Assembly (NCBI RefSeq): GCF_000005505.3 | Contig: NC_016134.3 | Span: forward strand, 6,138,001-6,202,000 | DNA length: 64,000 nucleotides | From: Brachypodium distachyon | Lineage: Eukaryota > Streptophyta > Magnoliopsida > Poales > Poaceae | Reading direction: 5' to 3' | Part shown: one piece after another, positions 35,846-47,181 of the stretch | How the letters are laid out: each line of letters begins with the position of its first letter | Position numbering within the stretch: the stretch's first letter is position 1 | Translations under genes and position numbers: made by a program | The notes under the pieces: model-generated | Database searches by the model: none | What the model saw: only the letters and a program-made list of their open reading frames with translations | Told to the model about the DNA's origin: nothing

Positions 35846-38050
35846 TATATATTACCTTTCCTTTTGGAGTGTCTAGGTTCTCCGGATCCACTTTGTGATT
35901 GATGTACCATGAAGAACCGTATCAAGAAGTAGTTGGATGCCCAACGTGGAGCCGTGGAGGCTCTCGCAGATCGCCATCCCGTCCCGTAGGTACCTTCTGT
36001 CATTTTCTTTTCTTTTCTTTTGGGGATTCCTGTCGTTTTGCGGCTTCTCAGTCAAATCCTAAGCCTGAACAGGTCCCGGTCCATGGCATCCAAGTAGAAT
36101 TAAGGGTGTGATCGATTGTCATATCCAGCCGCCCATACGGGATACGGCCACACATGCATGTATCGCCTGCAGCAGTGTCACACTTTTCTTTTTTTGCATG
36201 CTCCCCTTTACGCCTGCAACTTGACCTTCCCAGCGTTTTGTTGACCACATGGAGCGGCTGAAATCATCCTTCTGGCCGTCAAAAGACGAAAAAGCTTGGC
36301 TTCCCTCGGCCATTAATTTTGTTAAATAGATAATGTCAGGATCCTTTGCTTAGCGCTCTTCTCTTCCCACCTCGTCTGTTTCCTTGACCCAATGCCGCAA
36401 ACAACCTGCTGCCCCGCAAACGTCCTCAAAGACCGGCTGGTCATGCTTGGCCTTCCGATTTTCGCCTTGTATTAGCACTGACGGACGGAGTGTTGCTAAT
36501 ACTAGTTGCCAAGCCCAAATTCTCTTGCTAAGCAAGGCGGCTTTCGCCGTGTTACTGATGACCGACCCCGTTGGGCGTGAAATTCACGCTGGCAATGTGC
36601 GCCCCACGATACAAATCCTACGCCAGCAAACGGCAGCCGCCCATCTTTTGTCCTCATTGACTGCCGGCACAATCCTCTTGAATCTCCCTCCGGCGGAATC
36701 GGGTCACGGCAACGAATGAGCTCCACTGACGACCTCCTCCTCCACTTGTCGCTACCAACAAAGCACACACGAGGAAGTTGGAACCCCCCCCCCCCCCCCC
36801 CCCCCATCCATTCATTTCTGAGAGAAGGCAATAAAAAGGAAAATTTGGTTGTAATTAGAGGGGGAAAAAGGGAACAAGTCGATTAAGCGATCGAGTGTTT
36901 CTCTTGTGCTCCCCTGCATCACTCCTGATCAATCCACAGTTTGAACTGGTCCGGCACGACAATCTACCGATCGAGCTTCTATAAAGCTGATTAACCGAAT
37001 AACCACACCCGATGGACCAATTCCATCTGTGGAGTGGAGAAAGTTGTCGCCTTTTCTTTGACATGAGAAAGTTGTTGCCTTTGTACCTACTGCCTACGCA
37101 GAATCTACCACATTTCGCACTCACAGTACACCGCCTACGTATACCCACTGCACGTGCGAGCCATAGATGCTGTCACTGCTAATTACGAGAACTGGAGAAG
37201 GCAAGGAGGACGAAGAAGCAAGAAGAAATGGCCAAGTGGAGTCGACCTTAATTTGGGGGCGCGAAGTTCACGCGGCCATGTCTGAATTTTCAACCAGTCA
37301 AAAAAGTCTGAAATGACCGCCACTGACAGGCGGTCCCCTCCAAGTGGCCTATGCATCTGCGGCGTGTTGAACCAGAATCTATCCAGAACCCTCTATGCTT
37401 TTATTTGCTCAGCACGTACACACGTGCGTCCGCCCAACGTGGAGCAGCGGCGGCTCGGCTCACGTCAATCGCCATCACCTCCCGTCATTTTCGTTGACCG
37501 CGTGCACCGGCTGAAACTATCCTTCTGGCCCCCAAAAGATGAAAAATCTAGGCTGTCTCGTTGCTCCCGTCGGCCTCTAATTTGTTTATGTCGGATCCTT
37601 TGCTTACTGCTGTTCTTGACCAATGCCGCAACAACTTGCGGCGCGCAAGACCGGCCATGACCTTGTGCTACCGCTCGCCGACCCAGAGCTTGTGCAGCGT
37701 GAAATTCACGCCAGCAAAATGCAGCCGCCCATTTCTTGTCGAGCGGATGTGGACTCTCTGACTGCCGCCACGTCTTTTGAATCTCCAGTCGGCGAAATCG
37801 GGTCACACGGCGGCTACACATGAAGCTCCACTGACGTGTGGTACCCTCCAGCTTATCACAATCACCAACCTTGATCAAAATATCCTTAATCTGTTTGATC
37901 AATGTGATCTCCTCCTCACACTTGTCGAACCTAGGACGTGGCTACCAATGCACACGAGGAAGTGGGAGCCCATCCATTTATCTATGAGATAGTACAGAAG
38001 TTTTAAAAGAAAAGTAAAGGAGGAACTCGTCGGCACCACATTCTACCCAG
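35846..38050. repeat. Spacer upstream of copy c with an internal duplication
   Basis: Two related blocks follow one another. The first is 36170-36740 and the second 37440-37930. Both contain TTGACC...CGGCTGAAA.CATCCTTCTGGCC.TCAAAAGA, GTCGGATCCTTTGCTTA-type words, and CACTGACG before CTCCTCCTC.CACTTGTCG. A run of about 23 C lies at 36783-36806. No gene is present. The second block recurs upstream of copy d (49020-49220). Confidence 0.6.
36241..36264. repeat. 24-bp direct repeat, right copy
   Basis: Exact match to 35351-35374. Its context here is the native spacer, since the diverged equivalents near 37490 and 49034 have the same surroundings. Confidence 0.85.
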
Positions 38051-38051
38051 C

Positions 38052-38061
38052 TTCCATAAAT
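38052..38061 (+). promoter_or_regulatory. Degenerate TATA-like site of copy c
   Basis: TTCCATAAAT lies about 50 bp before the ATG where copies a and b have TATAAATA. CATAAAT departs from the consensus at the first base. Its function is uncertain. Confidence 0.35.
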
Positions 38062-38106
38062 GTTACTACCACCTGAACGCCTGGGGAAAGAAAACAAAAG
38101 GGAAGC

Positions 38107-41100
38107 ATGTCCAGCCTTGAGAGAATGACGGTGCTCCAGCTCGTTCCTCCTCTGTTCCTCGTGGTGCTCCTGCTCTGCTGCTCCAGCTCGGTTCCCCTCC
38201 ACGAAGCATCGCCGCTCTCCACGGACACGAGTGAGCCTCCCAGTATGATCGATCGCATCAAAATCATCTATGTGATCTGCTCCGATTTACCGGGCTGTTT
38301 CTGTTTCCGTTAATTAACCAGAGACACCCGTGGCCGTGGAGCTGAACGTGACGCTCAACTTCTGCCGGAGTGACGCCGGCGGCGGCTGCGACGCGGCGGC
38401 CGACGCGGCGGTGCGTGCGCGGTTCGACGCCATGGACGTGGAACCGGCGGACGGCGAGTGCGCGCGTCTCGTCAAGTCCATGCTCTGCTCGGTATGTACA
38501 CGGGTGGTGCCGTGGAGTGCTGTCAGACTGTTCTTCTGCTTGTTTATGCCGTAACATGCCGTAGGTTTACCGTAACTTCCACACGAGCGGCCTTGCTTTT
38601 TTCTCCAGTCACGGCCCTTCTTCCCCTTTCCTGCCCGCACCCAACTCCACGTTCCGCGCTGCCCCCTCTCGCTTCCGCCTTGGGCGACCTACGCAGAGAG
38701 GGAGGAGCGGCGCGTCGAGGGGCAGCCACGGGCCTGGATCTCGCTTCACGCTGCGTTACTGCCTGTGGTCGGCGGCGTTCACTGGGTTGACGTCCCCGGT
38801 GACAGGCGCGCTTTCACGGGTCGAGCGCCGCTGCTCCGCCCTCGCAACCTCGCCCATGGCGTGGTCGCGTGAAACGATCAATAAGCGATCTAGAAAAAGT
38901 CTCTCCACACCAAATCGATGGAGGCGGCGGCGGGACGCGCAGACGACGGAGGTGCGGCTGCGCGGTCAAGGGCTAGGTCGAATCTCTCTTTCTCTTTCCC
39001 GGAGTGGATTTCGCCGATAGGTGGTACTAGTTCAGGTCTGTGTCTTTTGTTTTCAGTACGAAACTAGTCAGATGGCCCCCTTATTTGCACGGCTAGATTT
39101 ACTTTGTGATATTTTGAGGTCAACTGTTCTGTTAGCGTAATTATTAAAATGATTTTCTTTAAGGCGAAGCATCATTAAAATGTGAGATATGTTCCGCCCT
39201 AGGTGTATTAGGTTGTTTACAGGTCATATTGCAGCTCTATTTCTTCTTGATTAGTGCGATGATGTGTCTAAAGACATGCTAGTCTAACTGCAATTGCCTA
39301 GGTCTGTCTCACTTGCTCTGGCTAGTCGCCATTAGCTTATCTTTCTGATCGTGCCCCCATATTGTTTTGTGTGAACTTATAATTTTATCAAATATGAATC
39401 AAATTGCTACTTCAGTTTTAAATTATTTCACATTTCATTCTTATGTTGAATTTCAGATGTATAGGCAACTACTAATGTTTTCACATTTAGCTATCTTTGT
39501 AAAAGCTCAATCTTATGTTGAATTTCAGCCTTAAGTTCCATTGAAGCCCAAATTGCCCATTTAATTATATTCTTTATTTCAAATTACATTTAGAAAAGTC
39601 TTGTGCATTTCTTATCCACCTATTATGATTTGTACTATCTACTGACTGACGTCTGATTTCTAAAATGTTATTTGTACATATATATAGATATAGTTTAATA
39701 AAGGAGATGCCATTATTAACAAATGCTTGTAGTCCAGAATGTCCCTAATTAGTGAAGAAATTGTACTGGCAGTCCATCACCTTGGCACGAATGTTCGCTT
39801 TAGTCCACTAACTTATAAACCGATTACCGTTAGCCCTAAACTTGGCATTTATGTGCACCGTTAGTCCAAATTAAATGGTCATGTGGCGCATGACGTGGGA
39901 TGGGAGAGGCGCGGGAGTTTTTTTTTTGCATAAAATCTTTTGTGTTTTGCCCCTGGATATTATTTCAATTCAACCCGCAGTCCACCGTAAATTCTCCAAG
40001 CATGAAAGAATAGGAAATTAGATTTCAAAGCTGGTAAAATAATGCAGCAGAAAATTACACTAAGATTTCAAATTACCTATACTTCACACGTGTTGTTTAG
40101 CAGTATGTCACACTTCGGAAATACTGAGAAAAAAACCTCCACCCAAGTATTTGGCTTCGGCTGTTGAACTGAAATGATATTTGCGCGGCGAAACGCGAAA
40201 TATTTTATGCGAAAAACCCCTCCTGCGCCTCTCCCCATGCCACGTCATGTGCCATGTGGCCTTTTAACGACGGATTATGTGATTTGGACTAACGGTGCAC
40301 AGTAATGCCGAGTTTAAAACTAACGGTGATCAGTTTACAAGTTAGTGGACTAAAGCAAACATACGTGCCAAGTTCATGGACTAGCGGTGCAATTTCCTCT
40401 AGTTTATGTTAGTATATTTTTATAACATATTACTTAGACATATTTACACCACATAGTTGAAAAAACTGTATGCAAACTTCAGATCATGTATTTAATTTTC
40501 AGTATCCTATGTGTACTCTTCTGGTGCCAATTTCGAAACACAATTTCTCTAGCTTACCTTCTTATTTACCGTATTTCTCTAACGTAGATCTTTTCCAGCT
40601 GTTTGACAGCATATAAAACTGTCCATTTTGATAATCTAATTGGAATTCTGGTCGGAATCATTTATCGCTTGCTCTCTTACACGTGATGAAACATGAGATG
40701 TGTTGTACGTGTAGGACACGTATACTATTATACTTGTACTTTCCAACTAAAATTGATATATGCCTCTTCACATGTGCGTGTAAGATGTTTGCACATAATA
40801 CTTGTGTAGAAGATTTTAAATCTCAAACGTTATAATTTTTTTTTGACTTAAACTGTAAGAGCTGCGCGATTGCAGTCCGACAGTATATAGATATATAATT
40901 TATACAAAGTGAGACACCAAAGTGCGATCTTCAAGGATCGAACTCTGGTAGGCTGCTAGCACACCTGGCTAGCTGACCACCCAAACGTTATAATTATGGA
41001 CCACCATATAATCGATGGTGGAGATGACTTAGCCTATGTGGACGATCGTGATGGCTTCTTGTCCTTCTATTTTAATTATATAATAGATATTGGTCCAAGA

Positions 41101-44100
41101 GTTGCTGAAATCAAATTTCATACCAAAATCGGCCCCTGTCATTGAGTACTAAAAAAGTTCACCAATCAGTCCTGAAACATGACTTTTCCCAAAAATATAT
41201 TGAAGACCAACTCATGCTTAAATCGAGCATTTTTTTTGTTTTTTATGTTCAAAAAAATAAGAGACCCCATAATTGCCACTTTCTTTGTTGCAATCACTCA
41301 GGCTGTCGATCTAAACTTTTGTAAACTGGATGGCAGGAACCACATCTAAAATTTTCCACTCTGAAATATTCTAGTGAAATTTAGTGTGATTTTTTGAAGA
41401 GGACATCAGACCCCCTAAACAGGAAACAAATTTTTAATGTGAAGGACCTACAGAACTGTTCTTTATTATGATGTTATGAATAAAGAATAACACTTCATGA
41501 ATTATTCTGACAATTATGTACATTAAATATGGTTGCACACTTACACAGCTTCTTCTCCATAATTTCAGAAGTGTAATCTGTTCTCGGCTGCTCTGTTTGA
41601 CACTGGATCTATCACACGTACAGTTCCTCTCCTGTGTAGCTCTTTCTCTGCGCGAGGTTCCTCTCAACCTGAGCACCCCACCCACAATAATGGGGACTAT
41701 TGTGGGCAAGTTTGGAAACATTGCAAAAGCACAGCAATGTTGAACTCTCCTTTCCAGTCTTTCGCACCCAGAAAGGTTGAACTTACTGGTTCATCTTCCA
41801 TGCTTACTGACTTTTGGCAATCAGAAAAGGACTTTTGTGTGTCACTTTCCAGCACACCAAACAACTCGTTAGTATGCTTCAATGGGCATGGGGTCTCATT
41901 CAACCAAATGAGGAACTCTTCACCATCTCCTAATGGGATGTGCCTTGAGAAGATCGGTAATGGATCCTATCTTAACATGGTTGGTCACCCTGATGGGTCT
42001 AGCAAAGCCTTCTTCTCCAGAGAAGATGGCAAGATATGGTTGACCACAGTTCCTCAACAAGGAACGAGAGACAGCCTGCAACTTGATGAGACAATCCCAT
42101 TTCTTGATCTTGCAACTGAAGGTCACCTCAGTTCGGACCTTGGGTTCGTGGGTTTGGCATTTCATCTGGATTTTGTAAACAACGGACGCTTCTTTGTTTC
42201 ATACATTTGTGATGGAACTCTGTCATCCAACTGTGCTGGTAGGTGTTCGTGTGATCGTGATGTGGGGTGCGATCCTTCAAAGATCGGCTCTGATAATGGT
42301 GTTGACCCTTGCCGGTACCAACTAGTCGTCTCAGAGTATTCAGCAGCAAAAGGTTCATCATCAAGCTTTTCCGAGGTATAGATGTGTGTATGCTCTTCTT
42401 GGCGGAACTTTATATTCTGATTCCTGGCTGACCACTGTATTTCCATCATTCTTTGATAGGCAACATACGCAGATCCATCGGAAGCCAGAAGGATCTTTTC
42501 AATGGGGTTGCCATATGTTTCTAACCATGCCGGTCAGCTCCTTTTTGGACCTACTGATGGGTACCTGTACTTTTTTACTGGAAATGGCGGAATTAGGGGT
42601 GATCCCTTCAACTTCTCGCAGAATGGAAAATCTCTTTTGGGAAAAGTCTTGAGGCTTGACATTGATGAACTTCCAGGTAATTTCAACATGAACTTGTTTA
42701 TACATTCTATGGATGTTCTTTTTGTCACTTCTTTTGGTATACTTTTGTGTTTACGTTTCCATAATTTTTCTTCTGTTTTCCAGTCAAACGATTATTTGGT
42801 TAAAAATAAATAGGAATACTGTAATTATTTTGTTATCTAAACTGGCAAAACAGCTACATATTTCCAACTAATAATTCTGTAATCATCCTCCATGAAAATA
42901 TTTGCAGTGGTACCATAGAACAGTGACCTAGTGCTCCCATGTATTTTAAATATTCTGCGTGTACTATAGAGCCATATTGTTAGTAGTTGAGGAGCTGGGT
43001 GTTACAAATCTGGTCACTGCACTACATAATTTGTGTTTTTCACTTTTTGGAGCATAGAAACACACTATAAATTTTTTTTACTTATCTTCGATTAACATAT
43101 TAGTCATATTATACTGCAATGTCATCAGTACTTTTTTGTTTTTAGAATACAATGTCATTAGTACTGTAGCAAATCAGGTCCATGCATTTAAGATTTTGTG
43201 CTTTTGAAGCATAGATACACGCAGAACTGTATTGTATTGTATTCCATAAGGCCATATTGGATGCTTTTTAGGAGTACCACTTACTGTTGGCAAAACATTT
43301 TAACACCAAAGTATATTTTCCTTTTACAGAGCACAATGTAATTCAGGAAATACCTTCAAACTAATTCCACAATAGTATTGTGCCGGGAATGGTGACAATA
43401 TGTTGGAAAAGTAGGCTTCTATTCTCTTCATCAGTAGTGGGGCAGTAGGATGACAAGAATTTGCAGAAACTAATTGGTTGCAAAGCTAACGACTTCCGGA
43501 TGCTAAATTTTAGCCAATGCGAAGACAGGTTCCACTTGGCTGTAGAACCAATTCTTTGTTAGGCAAATTATAGTACACTCTAGGTTATATAAAAATTAGA
43601 ATCATATTAGATATGCTTATTGCAACAACTCATGTATTTTCTGCGGAAGATCTGAAAAAATAGGTCTTGTTTTACAAAAACGTAATAATGGCTAAACATT
43701 TCTTACTTTCTAAGAGATAACTAATCCTGAACTTTTATTCTTCTTTTGAGCCTTTGCAGAGATGAATGGGGTTTCTAACCAAAGCTTATGGGGTAATTAT
43801 ACCATTCCAAAAGACAATCCCCATACTGGTGATAGTAACTTACAGCCAGAAATTTGGGCCTGGGGTCTTGAAAACCCATGGAGGTGCAGCTTTGACTCCG
43901 TGAGGCCTTTCCACTTGTACTGTGCGGATGATGGCCAGGTACCATTTCATTGCTATAATTATCTTAGAAATGAAGTCAGTTTCCAAGGTTGAGCTCTCTT
44001 TACTGTATTCATAAGTATTGGCCTAAGTCTGTGATCTTGTATATATATAGGAACAATACAAAGTGGTAGATTTGATATCCAAGGGTGGAAACTACGGGTG

Positions 44101-44932
44101 GAGTGCTGCGCATGAGGACCAGGATATTCACTATCCACCTTGGGCTTCTCAAGGAACCAAACCAACAAATGGCATCTTTTTCCCAATAATGGGCTATACG
44201 GTTCCTTCTACCACCAAATATGCAGCGATAGTTGGTGGGTATGTGTACCGCGGGTCTGCTGACTCTTGCTTGTATGGAAGGTACTGCTGCCACTGTAGTG
44301 TCTTGCATGATTTGAATTACAATCTTCGGTGCTGCTTTTTATATCTTGCATATGTCTGCTACTGGCTAATAATATGATATACCAGGTACCTATTTGCGGA
44401 TATGTACTCATCTGCCATGTGGACTGGCACGATTAACATTGATGGCAGTGGTAAATATACCTCTGCTTCCATCCCGTTGAGCTGTTCTAAGACACCACTT
44501 CCCTGTGATGATTCCACAGACAGCCCTCTTGGCCCAATCTTTTCGTTTGGCGAGGATAACAAGCAAGATGTCTTCATCTTGGCGAACCAAGGTGTGTACC
44601 GGATTGTCCAGCCTAGCCTATGCGACTATGTTTGTGTGAGTGATGCAACTACAGAACAAGCGACAGCTTCTGTTTCTGGTGGTAGTCAAGGAATGGCAAC
44701 AATTCTAAAAGTGCTGATAGGTGTGGCATCAGTTTTGGGCACAGCTGGAGCTATCTATCTTGTTCGTACATGTTTCTGCAACAACTCAGTAATACTGGGC
44801 AATCGCATAGGGACTATGCAAGTAATCAATAACACTACCACGCGCGGAGATAATTCTTCCTTGGCGACCACAACCAAAGCAGGTGACATTGAATTGGCTG
44901 TAACTAAGCCTGCAGAGTATCATGCTCGCTAG
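38107..44932 (+). CDS. HIPL1: HIPL-type protein, array copy c
   Basis: Seven exons: 38107-38230, 38322-38491, 41569-42375, 42460-42676, 43760-43938, 44051-44280, 44386-44932. All introns are GT-AG and the phases close, giving 757 residues. The signal peptide is longer than in a and b (MSSLERMTVLQLVPPLFLVV...). Two N-terminal cysteines present in the other copies are missing: LSTDT replaces LCTDM, and GGGCDAAA replaces CCDAAA. In the propeller HPDF has become HLDF, and exon 3 has one extra codon (SAAKG). The membrane helix (ILKVLIGVASVLGTAGAIYL) and tail are present. Intron 2 is 3.1 kb and holds a foldback element and a SINE. The frame is fully open, but these changes suggest relaxed constraint or a changed role. 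Confidence 0.88.
39757..40396. mobile_element. Foldback element with about 200-bp inverted arms (intron 2 of copy c)
   Basis: The left arm from GAAATTGTACTGGCAGTCCA matches the reverse complement of the right arm, which ends AGCGGTGCAATTTC. Both arms contain TTGGCACG.ATGTT.GCTTTAG, TCCACTAACTT.TAAAC and TGACGTGG. The A/T-rich centre is about 230 bp. No protein is encoded. The long imperfect arms suggest a MULE-type foldback MITE; a target duplication is not obvious. Confidence 0.75.
40838..40981 (-). mobile_element. tRNA-derived SINE in intron 2 of copy c
   Basis: On the minus strand it begins GGTGGTCAGCTAGCCAGGTG (A-box-like), then has GAGTTCGATCC (B box) about 30 bp on, and ends in an A run (read as T run near 40838). 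It is flanked by a perfect 14-bp direct repeat, CAAACGTTATAATT, at 40824-40837 and 40982-40995. The copy is about 144 bp. These are the marks of a Pol III-derived SINE. Confidence 0.8.
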
Positions 44933-46817
44933 TTGCTTATTATGGTCTTCACATTTGTGTGCCTGCTGTTGTGTTAATTCAGGAACCACACGTTGTATAT
45001 ATATTCCACTGGCCGGTTTTCTTTGAGTTCTTTCTACACTCTTTGCAAGAAACATCTGAAGAGTTCTGTAACTTCATTTTGAAATTGGAATGTGAAGATC
45101 ATACATTAGTATTTTGACGTCTGAATACTTTCTGCCGTGGGTAAAACACATTTCAAGTATAGGGCGAGAGTGCACCTGAGTGGTGATTTGAATTTTACAT
45201 GCGGGGGTAAAACAAATTTTTAGTTGGTGCAAATCTGACAAAAAGGTAGCTACGGTGATCCATCAAGTTTCTTTGGGTCATGCAGGCGCCCAAAGACGAC
45301 AAGTCATCTGAACCAGCAGCAAAAATGCACCGCTGTGACAGGTAAAGCGAGCCACCGATAAAGGCAACCATCGAGTCCTGAACCAGCTCTTTTCGCCTGG
45401 GTTTCTTCTTCTCCGTGCTCTGAAATTGGACCATTTGTTTGCTGGACAGGATAAGATAGCGGATACATGTGCTCTCCGAATAAAATGCAGGATATTTAAG
45501 TAGTGTTGTTAGACACATGACTGCTTAATTTGAGAGGCTGCGACCCTGTCCTTACAGTTTTCAAAACACGGTAAAATTCCAGTAAAAGGACGCGGATTTT
45601 GGAGCATTGGATCTCGAGAACCAAAGTGGATTTCCGGTATAATAAAGAACTTGGTTGTCCACAGGCCAAGAACTTCTAAAAATTTTATTCATGTACCGGA
45701 TTTCTATGAAAGCGAAGTGAATTAACACTCGCTCCACACCGCAGCGTCACGTATTCGCATGATCACATCCACGTCGGCAGAACTTGGTGCCACCAAACCC
45801 CTCATCTATCTCCATCCAGGATATACATGACGTTGACGTCCCCCGAGGCTTTCCTTCCAGGATTCGCATATTCACGCTTTTCCTTTTCCTTTCGCGTCTT
45901 CCCCTTTTCGCCTGGATTTTCTTCTCCTTTGCAACTCTGAAACTCGACCATCCGTTTGCTTCTGCAACTCTGAAACGTGGCTAGCGGCTAAAGCCAAAAT
46001 TCTCAACTTTATTTCTAGTGCGTCCGGAATTAAACAATCAGGATACTATTTTTACTCCATATCGCTGTCAGCCGGACATGCCTGCTTAACTTAGGAGGTT
46101 GTGCAATCCTGTACTTGCGGTTTTGATGAGAGGAAATTCCTGGTTAGGTTGCCTTTTTTTTTTTAAGGCATTAGGTATGCTAGTAGCAATTTAGACTCCA
46201 TGGGACGTCGCATCGATCCATCATGTGGTGGCAACAGCCCACAGCCACAGGCAAATCGGTAAAAGCATTGCTTGTCTCGTTGGTTTTGTTGGGGTAGCAC
46301 CGTAGCACCGATCAATAGGCTGCTGCTGCGCGGAAAAGTCCTCCAAGACCGGTCATGGCAGATTTAGTGCAGATTTAGTTCAGTGCTAAATTAGATTCCG
46401 TCCATCCGACATATACGTCTCATTTCATTTCATCATTTGATTAACCGAATAACGACACCCCCATGACCAATTCCAACCGTGGAGAAAGTTGTTGCCTTCG
46501 TTTTTGACACGAGAAAGTTGATGCCTTCTCATTTGACCGGCACTGCTCACATTTTCGTTGAATTTCCAACCAGTTTTATTAACATGTCTGAAATGGCACC
46601 ACTGACAAGGTTGTCCCTCTCAAGTGGCATATATCTGCTCCGCGTCGAACCGGAGTCCCAAGTCCCTCCCTCCCTGTATACGTATATAGAGTACGTACAT
46701 GCTACCGTCAGCATCTAACTTGTACCTGTAAGACTCGATATCGGCCGAGCTGGATTCTATAGAGGCATCTCTTCGACAGATTGCTCCGACGTGCGGGACG
46801 AAACTAGGAAAGTAAAT
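44933..46817. repeat. 3' flank and spacer after copy c
   Basis: This is collinear with the spacers after copies a and b but more diverged. Landmarks: GGTAAAACACATTTCAAG near 45140, TGACAGGTAAAGCGA near 45334, TTGGTTGTCCACAGGCCAAGAAC near 45650, GGTTAGGTTGCC near 46142, CATCCGACATATACGTCTC near 46402. No gene is present. Confidence 0.7.
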
Positions 46818-46911
46818 CGGCTTCAGAGAACGAGGATTTAACTTGAATGAGGATGATGTTCCACTTGCAGCTTGCTCCTATGCACCTTTGCACTCTGCAC
46901 GAACATGAGCG
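46818..46911 (+). pseudogene. HIPL exon-1 relic D
   Basis: GGCTTCAGAGAACGAGG opens it and CACTCTGCACGAACATGAGCGAG closes it, matching CTCTGCACGGACATGAGTGAG of copy d, with the donor GT changed to GC. The following CTGTCTCGAAACACC and GATGGCATCATTTC resemble the start of intron 1 of copy b (29391-29425). So a piece of intron is also preserved. No exon 2 is found. Confidence 0.6.
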
Positions 46912-47098
46912 AGTCTCTCTGTCTCGAAACACCCGTGCGATGGCATCATTTCTTTATGACATAGTATGAGCCAGAATACCAAGCCAAATATTTCTTGCCA
47001 GTCTAGTCTATTTCTCCTGATCCACCTCTGATTGATGTTCCATAGTATCAAGCACCGAAGTAGTAGTTGGATTCCCGACATGTGTGTCCGCCCGACGT

Positions 47099-47181
47099 GG
47101 AGCAACGGAGGGCTCCCACGTCAATCTTCCTTGTTGTGGTGGAGCAATGGAGGGCTCCCCGTCAATCTTCCTTGTTGTGGT
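47099..47181. repeat. Short tandem duplication at a LINE junction
   Basis: A 42-bp unit (47099-47140) is followed at once by a 41-bp near copy (47141-47181). Both start GGAGCAA.GGAGGGCTCCC and end TTCCTTGTTGTGGT. The first unit grades from spacer sequence, and the second grades into LINE coding sequence. Confidence 0.75.
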
